Assembly: GCF_006335015.1 (NCBI RefSeq)
Contig: NZ_VDGT01000022.1
Span: 49,797-113,796, forward strand
DNA length: 64,000 nt
Source of the DNA: Streptomyces sedi
Lineage (GTDB): Bacteria > Actinomycetota > Actinomycetes > Streptomycetales > Streptomycetaceae
Direction of reading: 5' to 3'
In this document: positions 25,715 to 33,831 of the stretch, piece by piece
Position numbering within the stretch: position 1 is the stretch's first letter
How the letters are laid out: every line of letters starts with the position of its first letter
Translations under genes and position numbers: made by a program
Notes under the pieces: generated by a model
Seen by the model: only the letters and a program-made list of their open reading frames with translations
Databases searched by the model: none
What the model was told of the DNA's origin: nothing

Positions 25715-26280
25715 CGTGCCTCCCGCTCCCCCGCGTGCGCCGGCGCCTCGGACGCCTCCGCGCTCTCGGCCCCGTACCGCGCGGCCGACGACAGCAGCTG
25801 GAGTCCCAGCCGCAGTCGGCGCCTCGCCTCGTTCTCGTTGATGCCGAGCCGCTCGGCCATCTGCCGGTAGTCCTGCCGTTGGAAGCGGGTCAGTTCGAGC
25901 GCCTCGCGCAGCGGGGCCGGCATCGCCGTCACGATGTAGTCGGCCCTCGCCGCCGTCGCCGCGTCCCGCACCTGCGCGTGGGTCTCGGGCCCGGCGGCCC
26001 GCTGGCGGAGCCTGCTCACCGCGAGCCGGTGCGCCTGCCCCGCGATCCAGGCGCGCATCGTCGACTGGCGCGGGTCGAAGCGGTCGGGGGACTCCCAGAT
26101 GGTGGCGAAGACCTCACGGGTCACCTGGCCCGTCGCGGCCTCGTCGTCGAGCACCCGCTGCGCTATGCCGAACGCGAGCGAGGCGAAACGGTCGTACAGC
26201 TCGGCCAGGGCCGCGGCCTCGCCCCGGCGCAGCCGCTCCCGCATGTTCCGGTCCCAGTGTGGCGGCGTCTCGTGCGCCAT
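25711..26280 (-). CDS. ECF-type RNA polymerase sigma factor
   Basis: 189 residues. Region 2 spans about residues 18-88 (LAELYDRFASLAFGIAQRVL, FATIWESPDRFDP, RAWIAGQAHRLAVSRLRQRA), region 4 about 115-165 (LREALELTRFQRQDYRQMAERLGINENEARRRLRLGL, given in pieces: LELTRFQRQDYRQMAERLG). The ATG at 26278-26280 was chosen because the family starts just before RNMRERLRRGEAAAL. The anti-sigma-like gene overlaps its 3' end. Divergent from the STAS gene 275 bases away, making a local partner-switching neighbourhood. Confidence 0.88.
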   Translation of the reverse strand: MAHETPPHWDRNMRERLRRGEAAALAELYDRFASLAFGIAQRVLDDEAATGQVTREVFATIWESPDRFDPRQSTMRAWIAGQAHRLAVSRLRQRAAGPETHAQVRDAATAARADYIVTAMPAPLREALELTRFQRQDYRQMAERLGINENEARRRLRLGLQLLSSAARYGAESAEASEAPAHAGEREAR

Positions 26281-26555
26281 TCGGCCCCCATTTCGTCCGC
26301 CCGCCGACAACCTCAGGCACCTCGCCGACGTCAAATGTAGTGTGCGGTGCTGTCCCGGCGCTCCCCCGCGCGAGGAGCCCCGTGGGGCGCGGGCCGGGAG
26401 CGCCCACGAATCCGCCGCCGGGACCGGGCGTACGGTGGCCGGATGACCGAGGCGGCCATGGCCGGACACGGATGGTGACGCGTGCTCGTCGGGAAAGTGG
26501 GCAGGTCGCGTAGAAGGAGTGCGATGGGGACCGGTCGGCGAGCAGGGAAGGACGC

Positions 26556-26936
26556 GTGATGACGGCTCTCACGGTGCGGGCGGAACAGCGGGGGGAGTGG
26601 ACCGTGCTGCGCGTCGTCGGTGAGCTCGACCTGGCGACCTCGCCTACCGTGCGGCAGCGCGTCCACGACGCGGTTGCCGACGGCAGACGACGGGTGGTGC
26701 TCGACCTCTCCGAGGTCCTCTTCTGCGACTCCAGCGGCGTCGGCGTCCTCGTCGGCGCCCGCAGGCTGATGCGTTCCTGCGCGGGGGAGTTGCGGCTGAT
26801 CCTGCCCGCCAGGGGCGCCGAGGACGGCTCCCACGTCAACCGCGTGCTCGCCGCGCTCGGCGTGCGCCGCCTCTTCGACTGTCACCCCGACCTGGCCTCC
26901 GCCGTCGGCGAGACGGACGCGCAGCTCAGCGCGTGA
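26556..26936 (+). CDS. STAS-domain anti-sigma factor antagonist
   Basis: 126 residues. Single STAS domain: RVVGELDLATSPTVRQRV near residues 18-35 and the phosphorylation block LDLSEVLFCDSSGVGVLVGA near 48-68, where DSSGVG carries the serine phosphorylated by the cognate ATPase. The start is GTG 26556 directly followed by ATG 26559; either works. With the ATPase gene downstream it can form an antagonist/anti-sigma pair as in SpoIIAA/SpoIIAB or BldG systems. Its target sigma factor need not be the neighbouring ECF factor. Confidence 0.9.
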   Translation: MMTALTVRAEQRGEWTVLRVVGELDLATSPTVRQRVHDAVADGRRRVVLDLSEVLFCDSSGVGVLVGARRLMRSCAGELRLILPARGAEDGSHVNRVLAALGVRRLFDCHPDLASAVGETDAQLSA

Positions 26937-26951
26937 CGCGTGACGCGTGAC
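26931..26951. repeat. Three tandem GCGTGAC units at the STAS stop codon
   Basis: Three head-to-tail copies of the 7-mer GCGTGAC (26931-26951) span the stop codon of the STAS gene. Slippage here would add or remove stop-codon copies without affecting the protein. Confidence 0.7.
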
Positions 26952-27211
26952 GCTGCCGCTGGGCTTTCTCGGGGCGGGTGCTCGCTGGGGTTCGGTCGTC
27001 GCCGGTCGGTGAACTCACCCTGATGAGCCTTGCCTTACTCCTGTTCGAGCGAACGTTTCGGGGCTCGCACAGCCACCCCCCGGCTTACTCCTTTGCGCCG
27101 GATTATTCCGGAAGCGCTTGTTGTCCGACTCGCCCGTCAATCATGCTGTCCTGAGCTGGGGTTGTGCCTCGGTGTGAGGTGTTTTGTCCGGCGGTTCGGA
27201 TGGTGTGAACG

Positions 27212-27703
27212 GTGCAGGAGCTGGAAAGACAGTTGGAGGTGGCCCCCGAGTCCTCGGAGGTGGCCCGCGCGCGCCGCTGGGCGCGGGCGCAGATCGGTCG
27301 TGGACGGCCCTGCCTGGCCTGTCCCGACGCGACCCCGGGAGACACGGTGGTGTTGCTGGTTTCCGAGCTGGTGACCAACGCGGTGGTGCACACCGGCCGT
27401 CCCGCGCTGCTGCGGTTGGCGGTGCGGAGCCCGGAGGCGTCCCGGGCCGAACGGGGATGCGCCGGCGCGCCGGTGCGGCTCGAAGTGGTGGACGGCAGCG
27501 CCGTCGCGCCGCTGCCGCGCCAGGCGACCCACTGCGACACCGGTGGGCGCGGGCTGGAGCTGATCGAGATCCTCGCGGCGCGCTGGGGGTGGCAGCGCGA
27601 GGGGGACGGCAAACGCGTCTGGTGCGAGTTGGACTGCTCGCCGTCGCGTCAACCCCCCGACGGCGCCTCGTGGGTGGGACGCCGGGTTCCAGCCAGGTAT
27701 TGA
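27212..27703 (+). CDS. GHKL ATPase, anti-sigma (RsbW/SpoIIAB-like) serine kinase
   Basis: 163 residues with a compact HATPase fold: N-box VSELVTNAVVHT (about residues 49-60), G1-like VVDGSAVAPL, and G2 TGGRGLELIEILA. N-terminal coiled segment (MQELERQLEVAPESSEVARARRW) is typical of streptomycete regulatory ATPases. It probably phosphorylates or sequesters a STAS protein or sigma factor; the STAS gene upstream is the obvious candidate partner. GTG 27212 is the only plausible start before the domain. The upstream 275 bases contain the direct repeat CTTACTCCT twice about 52 bases apart, possibly promoter-associated. Family members in Streptomyces are very numerous. Confidence 0.83.
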   Translation: MQELERQLEVAPESSEVARARRWARAQIGRGRPCLACPDATPGDTVVLLVSELVTNAVVHTGRPALLRLAVRSPEASRAERGCAGAPVRLEVVDGSAVAPLPRQATHCDTGGRGLELIEILAARWGWQREGDGKRVWCELDCSPSRQPPDGASWVGRRVPARY

Positions 27704-28130
27704 CGTCCCGTATTGGCTTGATGACCCTGTGAAGGGTTCCGTTCGGCCGTGGAGGCCGGCTCGAACGGACGCGGGTGGAGCGCCGCGAGGGGACGCCGAG
27801 GCCGGCCGGAGGCCGGAGCCCTCGGCGAGTGCGGACCACCCGACGGGCCCCCTCCTCCTGGCGGGGAGGGGCACCCGGCTTTTCGCCTTGCCGGCGGGGG
27901 CGGGTTTGTCGTCCTCGGCTCGGTGTGTGGTTGCTCGCGCAGTTCCCCGCGCCCCTGCACTGCCGTGGGCGGCCTGCTTGGGGGCGCGGGGAACTGCGCG
28001 GTGCATTCGTGGCGGCGTGCAGACGACCACGGTGCCGTACCGGCGCGGTGGGTTGTCGGCGTGAGCCCGGTGTGGGGTTCCCCGCGCCCCTGCCGCCGCC
28101 GGTGGGCGCGCCGGCAAGGCGGGTGGCTGC
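27704..28130. other. Intergenic region with a REP-like palindrome
   Basis: 427 bases between convergent genes. No gene is supported. It contains the 20-bp inverted repeat at 27936-28000 and a further half copy, GTTCCCCGCGCCCCTGCC, at about 28077. Both are members of the repeat family also seen near 52700 and 59420. Confidence 0.6.
27936..28000. repeat. REP-like inverted repeat, probable terminator
   Basis: CGCGCAGTTCCCCGCGCCCC (27936-27955) and its exact complement (27981-28000), with a 25-base loop. The identical 20-mer and complement occur at 52708-52766 and a single arm at 52872-52891. The location between convergent genes suggests transcription termination. Copies of this palindrome are scattered in streptomycete genomes as I recall. 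Confidence 0.75.
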
Positions 28131-29303
28131 CTACCGCGTGACGTGGTCGGCGACGGCGGTCGCGATCTTCGGGGCGTCGTAGCCCAGTTCGCGGAGGGTG
28201 CCGCTGATGGGGTTGGTGTAGCCGATGAAGTGCAGCCCCGGCGCCGCCGGATGGGACTGCTTGCCGTGCACCAGCGGTCGGCCCGAGCCGTCCAGCAGGC
28301 CCAGGTGTCCGACCAGCGGTTCGAGCCCGCGCCGGTAGCCCGTGGCGGCGATCACCACGTCGGGCCGCAGCTCCGAACCGTCGGCCAGCAGCGCCCGTTC
28401 ACCCTCGAACGCCGTCAACGCGGCGACCGGCCGCACCCGTCCGCGCTTGACCGCGCGCACGAGGCCGCGGTCCAGCACGGGGATCGCGCCCTGCCGCACG
28501 CGCGTGTAGAGGCCGGCCTCGGGGCGCGGCAGGCCGTGGGGGCCGAGGTCGGGGAGGGTGCGGGCCAGCAGGCGTGCGCCGCGGTCCACGAGGCCGACCG
28601 GGAGCCGGCGGCAGAGGATGGCGTTGGCCTGGGAGGGCCAGCCGAGGGTGGCGCGGCGCATGATGTGCGGCGGGGTGCGCACCGCCAGCCAGACGTTGCC
28701 CGCGCCGGAGGCGGCGAGTTCGGCGGCTATCTCGGCGCCGGTGTTGCCGGTGCCGACCACCAGCACGTCCCGGTCGCGGTAGGGCTCGGGCGCGCGGTAG
28801 GAGCGGGCGTGTACCAGCTCGCCGGCGAAGCCGTCGGCGCCGGGCCAGTCGGGCACGTGCGGCGTGTGGTTGAACCCGGTGGCCACCACCACGGCTGAGG
28901 CGCGCAGCCGGCGCCCGCCGGTCGCGGTGAGAGACCAGTCGCCGGTCTCCGCCGCCCGTTCTATTCGGAACACCTCGACGCCCGCGGCGAGATCGATCCG
29001 GTGGTGGCGGGCGTACTCCTCCAGGTAGGCCACGAAGTCGTCCCGCGCCACCCAGCGGCCCGCCGACCTGGGGAGGGGCAGTCCCGGCAGCGACGACCAC
29101 CGTCGGGTGGTGTGCAGCCGCAGGCGTTCGTAGTGGCCGCGCCAACTGGCGCCCACGTCGGGGGACTTCTCGACGACCACGGCGCGAACGCCGCGTCGGG
29201 CCAGCGCTGCCGCGGTGGCGAGCCCTCCCGGGCCTGCCCCGATGACGTGCACGGGCGCGGTGGACTCCGAGGGGGTGGGCGGGTTCGGCATGGTCAGGAG
29301 CAT
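28131..29303 (-). CDS. Flavin-containing monooxygenase-like oxidoreductase
   Basis: 390 residues. N-terminal FAD-binding GAGPGGLATAAALARRG (residues 22-38), FMO-like RLRLHTTRRWSSLPGLPLP region, DDFVAYLEEYARHH, a VVATGFNHTPHVPDWPG motif that matches the FMO FATGY-type element, and a second Rossmann motif VVGTGNTGAEIAAELA near 180 for NADPH. The class B flavoprotein monooxygenase group (FMO/YUCCA-like) is clear; substrate is not. Two in-frame ATG codons (29303 and 29291) are possible starts. It lies convergent to the ATPase gene and upstream of the TetR gene in the same direction, 142 bases apart. Confidence 0.88.
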   Translation of the reverse strand: MLLTMPNPPTPSESTAPVHVIGAGPGGLATAAALARRGVRAVVVEKSPDVGASWRGHYERLRLHTTRRWSSLPGLPLPRSAGRWVARDDFVAYLEEYARHHRIDLAAGVEVFRIERAAETGDWSLTATGGRRLRASAVVVATGFNHTPHVPDWPGADGFAGELVHARSYRAPEPYRDRDVLVVGTGNTGAEIAAELAASGAGNVWLAVRTPPHIMRRATLGWPSQANAILCRRLPVGLVDRGARLLARTLPDLGPHGLPRPEAGLYTRVRQGAIPVLDRGLVRAVKRGRVRPVAALTAFEGERALLADGSELRPDVVIAATGYRRGLEPLVGHLGLLDGSGRPLVHGKQSHPAAPGLHFIGYTNPISGTLRELGYDAPKIATAVADHVTR

Positions 29304-29445
29304 ACGCAGCCGGCCCGTTCACCAGCAGAGGGCCTTGGTGCCGGAACACGCCCGATCGTTGGTCGGCCGGCTCCGCGCGCCGGCGCGCGGAGGGGGCGGG
29401 ACGCGCCGTCCCGGAGACAGGGGCCGGGCGGCGCCGCCCGATCCC

Positions 29446-30093
29446 TCACTTGGTCGGCTTGCGACCCGTGACTCCGAGATGCACGAGGAGGGAGAGCGCC
29501 GGCTTCAGTTCCGACTGCTTGGCGCCCAACGACTGGAGGCTCTTGGACTGTGCGGAGACCGCGCCCAGCATGGTGACCAGCGAGCCGGCCAACGCGGCGG
29601 GCGACGCCGGTGGCTTGGCCCGGCCGCGCCCCAACTGGCTCTCGGCCGCCTCGGTCAACGGCTTCACCAGCGCGCCCTGCACCCGGGTCCTGATCCGGAC
29701 GAAACGCCGATCGCCCTCGGCGGCGCCGAGTTCGATCACTCGGAGAATGGCGTCGTGTTTGCGCCAGAAGGCGAGTACCCCGTCGACGAGCTTGTCCGCC
29801 GTCGCGGCGCCCGCCTTGCCGGTCCACGAGCGCCCCGTCACCAGCTCGGAGAGGGCGGCGGACTCCCGCACCGTCTCCTCCGCCAGTTCGAGCACCGCGG
29901 CTTCGACATCCGGGAAATACTGGTAGAAAGTGGCCGGCGAGGTGCCCGCTTTGCGCGCTACGTCGATCACCTTGACGTCTCGATACGGGGAGCCGGAGAG
30001 CATTTTCGCCAGGCAGTCGAGGAGCTTCTGCCGCGTCGCCTGACCGCGTCGGCCGGCGACCCGGCCGTCAACGGTCGTTACCTTTCCTGTCAT
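29446..30093 (-). CDS. TetR-family regulator next to afsK
   Basis: 215 residues. HTH in residues 15-60 (RGQATRQKLLDCLAKMLSGS, VIDVARKAGTSPATFYQYFPDVEAAV), followed by a ligand domain. It is the conserved TetR neighbour of afsK in streptomycetes. TAAGCT seven bases upstream of the ATG at 30091-30093 on the minus strand suggests a leaderless message. Divergent from afsK by 386 bases; it might control that interval, but no palindromic operator is obvious there. Ligand unknown. Confidence 0.87.
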   Translation of the reverse strand: MTGKVTTVDGRVAGRRGQATRQKLLDCLAKMLSGSPYRDVKVIDVARKAGTSPATFYQYFPDVEAAVLELAEETVRESAALSELVTGRSWTGKAGAATADKLVDGVLAFWRKHDAILRVIELGAAEGDRRFVRIRTRVQGALVKPLTEAAESQLGRGRAKPPASPAALAGSLVTMLGAVSAQSKSLQSLGAKQSELKPALSLLVHLGVTGRKPTK

Positions 30094-30479
30094 GCCAGTC
30101 AGCTTATCGACGCGTGAACTCGGCGCGATTTGATCGCATCCGAATGGGGAACCACCCGCCGTTCCCGGCCACGCGCGGCCGTCCACAGCCTGTGGGCAGG
30201 GCCTCTTCCGGTCGACGAGGGCAACGGACGACGGGCGGCGGGGCGCCGGTCACCCGGGGGCCGTGGCCGTGTGCGACCCGCCACATTTCGTCCGCGGGGT
30301 CCGACGTGTCCCGAGGGCTGCCGGCGGGCGGGGGCGGTCGGGATCACCCGCGCCCCGCGTTCGTCTCTGTCAGTGTCGGGGGGAAGAATCGTCTCGGAAG
30401 GCCGCCCCTGTCTCACGGCAATGAGATGCTGCGAGGGGGGCGGGACACGCAAGCGCCCAGACGGGGAGGTGGCAAGCAC
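30094..30479. other. Divergent promoter region of tetR and afsK
   Basis: 386 bases. It contains the tetR -10-like TAAGCT (minus strand, adjacent to its start) and the afsK ribosome site GGGGAGGT at 30463-30470. I see no clear -35/-10 pair for afsK and no palindrome longer than six bases. No gene is supported here. Confidence 0.5.
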
Positions 30480-32942
30480 ATGGTGGGGCAGCTGACGCAG
30501 CACGATCCCCGGCGGATCGGGCCGTTCGAGGTGCTCGGACGGCTGGGCGCCGGCGGCATGGGACTGGTGTACCTGGCCCGTTCGGCCTCGGGCCGGCGGG
30601 TGGCGATCAAGACCGTGCGCAGCGAGCTTGCCGAGGACCAGCTGTTCCGCGTGCGCTTCACCAGGGAGGTGGAGGCGGCCCGCGCCGTCAGCGGCTTCTA
30701 CACGGCCGCCGTGGTGGACGCGGACCCGCGCGCCGCCGTTCCCTGGCTGGCGACCGCCTACGTGCCCGCGCCGTCCCTGGAGGAGATCATCACCGACTGC
30801 GGGCCGCTGCCCGCCCAGTCGGTGCGCTGGCTGGCCGCCGGCATCGCCGAGGCGCTCCAGTCGATCCACGGCGCCGGCCTGGTCCACCGCGACCTGAAGC
30901 CCTCCAACGTGCTGGTCGTCGAGGACGGCCCCCGGGTGATCGACTTCGGTATCGCGTCCGGCGTCTCCAACACCCGCCTCACCATGACCAACGTCGCGGT
31001 CGGCACCCCGGCGTACATGTCTCCCGAGCAGGCCAAGGACTCCCGCTCGGTCAACGGCGCGAGCGACGTCTTCTCGCTCGCCTCCACCCTGGTCTTCGCC
31101 GCCACCGGCCACCCGCCGTACCACGGGGGGAACCCGGTGGAGACGGTCTTCATGCTGCTGCGCGAGCGCCCCGACCTCGCGGGACTGCCGGACGAGCTGC
31201 GGCCGTTGATCGAGTCGCTGATGGAGCACAAGCCGGAGGACCGGCCCTCGCCGGCCGACCTCCAGGCCCAGTTGGCGCCCTACCTCTTCGCCGCCGGCGA
31301 CGACGGCGGCAGCGCCTCCGCGTGGCTGCCGCCGGACGCCGTGGCCATGATCGAGACCCGCAGGGGCCGGCCCGGCGGGGCGCCCCGGCAGCAGCCGTGG
31401 AGCGGCACGGACGCGCCCCCGCCGCCCGGGCCCACGGGCGGGCAGATGCCGCCGTCCCCGCCGCCGCCCTCCCAGGCGCGGCCCGAGCCGCAGCCGTCCG
31501 GCGCGGCGCCGCGTTCCTACGCGCCGCCGATGCCGTCGATGCCGCCGCCTCCCCCGCCGAGCACACCCCCGCCGAGCACACCTCCGCCGCCGACGCACGA
31601 CAGCCCGCCGACCGGACCGCCGATCGTGCGGCAGCCGTCGGTGGCCGCGCAGCCGCCCCCGCCGCAGGCCGAGCCGCGGCGCGAGCAGCCGCAGGAGTGG
31701 GGCAGACCGCCGACGGCCCACCAGCAGGCGGCCGTTCCCAGCCCCAACACGGCGCACCCGGGCCAGATGCACAAGCCGGGCTCGACGGCCGACCACGCGA
31801 TGGGCCAGGAGGCCGGCACCACCCCGCGCTGGCGGCCCTGGCGCTTCCGGATGAGCAACGACCTGTGGGGATCGCCCACGGTTCACGGCGGCGCGCTCTA
31901 CGTCACCTCCCTTGAGGTCCACGCGCTGGACGTGGCCAGCGGCCGGCGGCGCTTCCGCACCCGGGAGGTCGCCTGGTCGATGGCCGTGGACGGCGGCCTC
32001 GTGCTCGCCTCCGACGGCCCGAGCCTCTTCGCGCTGGACGCCGCCGACGGCACCGACCGCTGGCGGGTCGGCACCGACGGATGGATCTACGGGCTGCGCG
32101 CCGAGCACGGCACGGTGCTCACCGCCTCGCGCGGCGGCCTGGTCACCGCCTGGGACGCGGGAACGGGCGAGCAGCTGTGGGAGCTGACCGGCGGGCAGAG
32201 CGACTTCGAGACGCAGGACGCGGTGCCCGTGCTGCGGGACGGCGTGGTCTACGCCTGGGGCGAGGGACAGCTCTACGTCCTCCAGGCGCGCACCGGCGCG
32301 GAGCTGTGGCGCTACCCGGTGGGTGACACCTCGGTCACCGGCGGGGTACCCGTCCGGGTGACACCGGCCGAGGACGGGACGGTGTACGTCTGCGCCGGCT
32401 CCCGGGTGCTGGCGCTGGACGCCGCGTCGGGCGCCGAGCGCTGGCGGTTCGACGCGCCCGCCGCGATCCTCTGCCCGCCGACGTACCAGCCCGCGGGCGG
32501 CCGGGACGCGGGCATCTACTTCACCGACTACCTGGGGACGGTCTACGCCCTGGACCTGGCGAGCGGCGACGACCGCTGGCGGATCGCCACCGAGGCGCGG
32601 CAGTCGACGGAGCCGGTGCTGGTCTCCGACGGGCTGGTGCACCTGGGCAGCGGCACCGCGATGTACACGCTCGACGCGGTCAGCGGCACCCCGCGCTGGC
32701 GGTTCGCCGCGGGGGAGTCCATCGTGGGCGCGCCCGTGGTGCGGGACGGCCGGCTGCACTTCGGCTCCGAGGACCACTGCCTGTACACCCTGGACGCGGT
32801 GAGCGGCCGGCTCAGCTGGAAGCTGGAGACCGGCGGCGCGATCACCGGGACACCGGCGGCCGAGAACGGGATGGTCTTCGCCTGCAGCAAGGACCACTGC
32901 GTCTACGCCCTCGACGCGGCGCGGGGCACCCGGCAGTCCTGA
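30480..32942 (+). CDS. afsK: Serine/threonine protein kinase AfsK
   Basis: 820 residues. Kinase domain, residues 12-275: GAGGMG glycine loop, K44 (VAIKTVR), catalytic HRDLKPSN with D138, DFG at 155-157, and the activation segment with T168 at the position known as the autophosphorylation site of S. coelicolor AfsK. Residues about 290-455 form a proline-rich linker. The C-terminal half (about 455-820) is a PQQ-type beta-propeller with repeated VYALDAASG/RWRF units, believed to sense a ligand. AfsK phosphorylates AfsR in the pathway to afsS and antibiotic production. The first 180 residues match AfsK almost throughout. Start ATG 30480 follows GGAGGT. afsS and afsR lie 12 kb to the right, in the opposite orientation. 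Confidence 0.95.
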   Translation: MVGQLTQHDPRRIGPFEVLGRLGAGGMGLVYLARSASGRRVAIKTVRSELAEDQLFRVRFTREVEAARAVSGFYTAAVVDADPRAAVPWLATAYVPAPSLEEIITDCGPLPAQSVRWLAAGIAEALQSIHGAGLVHRDLKPSNVLVVEDGPRVIDFGIASGVSNTRLTMTNVAVGTPAYMSPEQAKDSRSVNGASDVFSLASTLVFAATGHPPYHGGNPVETVFMLLRERPDLAGLPDELRPLIESLMEHKPEDRPSPADLQAQLAPYLFAAGDDGGSASAWLPPDAVAMIETRRGRPGGAPRQQPWSGTDAPPPPGPTGGQMPPSPPPPSQARPEPQPSGAAPRSYAPPMPSMPPPPPPSTPPPSTPPPPTHDSPPTGPPIVRQPSVAAQPPPPQAEPRREQPQEWGRPPTAHQQAAVPSPNTAHPGQMHKPGSTADHAMGQEAGTTPRWRPWRFRMSNDLWGSPTVHGGALYVTSLEVHALDVASGRRRFRTREVAWSMAVDGGLVLASDGPSLFALDAADGTDRWRVGTDGWIYGLRAEHGTVLTASRGGLVTAWDAGTGEQLWELTGGQSDFETQDAVPVLRDGVVYAWGEGQLYVLQARTGAELWRYPVGDTSVTGGVPVRVTPAEDGTVYVCAGSRVLALDAASGAERWRFDAPAAILCPPTYQPAGGRDAGIYFTDYLGTVYALDLASGDDRWRIATEARQSTEPVLVSDGLVHLGSGTAMYTLDAVSGTPRWRFAAGESIVGAPVVRDGRLHFGSEDHCLYTLDAVSGRLSWKLETGGAITGTPAAENGMVFACSKDHCVYALDAARGTRQS

Positions 32943-33117
32943 CCGCACGGTGCCGGCCGCGGCGGGCCGTGGCGGGCCAGGGTGTGACCGGTGGCTGGCC
33001 GCGGGCGACCGTGGTCCTGGGCCCCGCGGGTGAGGCGAAACGCGACGCACCGCCGTCCCCCACGTGCGGGGGCGGCGGTGGCGCGCGAACCGGTGGTTCG
33101 ACGAGGTTGCTGGGTGG

Positions 33118-33711
33118 CTACGCGACGTCGCGCCGGCCGTGCTCCTCGTGCTCACCGTGTACGGGGTGCTCCTCGTGGCGCTTGCGCCACGGGCCCTGCC
33201 GCACCTCGCCGCCCGTCCTCTCCTCGCGGTGACGCCCGTGGTGAGCGGGGCGCCCCTCGTGCTCGTGGCGCCCGTGACCGCGCAGGCCACGCTCCGCGAG
33301 ATGACGGCCGGCCATGGTGGTGGCCGCGTACAGCATCAGCAGGCCCGAGCCCAGTGCGGCGAGCACCGGCCAGGACATGCCGCCCTCACCAACGGTGAGA
33401 CCGTTGCCGGCGTTGTACTGACGGATGATCCACAGCACGGTGAACGCGAGGATCGCGATGCCGGACAGGGTGGTCAGCAGACGGGACCGCAGCAGAATTC
33501 CGGCCACGGCCAGGGCGGCGGCGACCAGCATCGGCAGGAACAGGCCCGCGAAGAGCTCCGCGTTCCCTCCTGTCACACCGGCACCGTTGAACAGGTCCCA
33601 CCATCGGTAGTTATGGCCGTCGCGTCCTCCGTACCAGTTGAAGAACACGCTGCCGATACCCACGACGGCGGCTATCAGAGCGAGTATCGCTCCGAGGGTG
33701 TTACGCACCAT
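33118..33711 (-). CDS. Small membrane protein with a histidine-rich tail
   Basis: 197 residues. Four hydrophobic segments: about 5-24 (LGAILALIAAVVGIGSVFF), 54-73 (LFAGLFLPMLVAAALAVAGI), 80-98 and 116-133, then a cytoplasmic tail of about 60 residues rich in histidine, arginine, glutamate and glycine (GHGRHEHEGRPAHHGRH and similar). The tail looks able to bind metal ions or nucleic acid. The N-terminal 140 residues resemble a conserved streptomycete membrane protein without known function. ATG 33709-33711 or the GTG one codon inside can be the start. Transcribed away from the next gene. Confidence 0.72.
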   Translation of the reverse strand: MVRNTLGAILALIAAVVGIGSVFFNWYGGRDGHNYRWWDLFNGAGVTGGNAELFAGLFLPMLVAAALAVAGILLRSRLLTTLSGIAILAFTVLWIIRQYNAGNGLTVGEGGMSWPVLAALGSGLLMLYAATTMAGRHLAERGLRGHGRHEHEGRPAHHGRHREERTGGEVRQGPWRKRHEEHPVHGEHEEHGRRDVA

Positions 33712-33831
33712 GACGAGCCTCCCTAGGCACGACTGTCTGATTCCGGCTCGTGCTTTCGACGCTACGTCCACTCGGGCGGGCTCGCACCCCGAACGGCGGA
33801 GCACCGGATGCGGGCACTAACCTCACCGGCC

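Noticed and set aside
27936..28000. Insertion-sequence terminal repeats
   Set aside because: No transposase frame lies between or near the arms, the spacing is only 25 bases, and identical palindromes occur at other gene ends; a REP/terminator element fits better.
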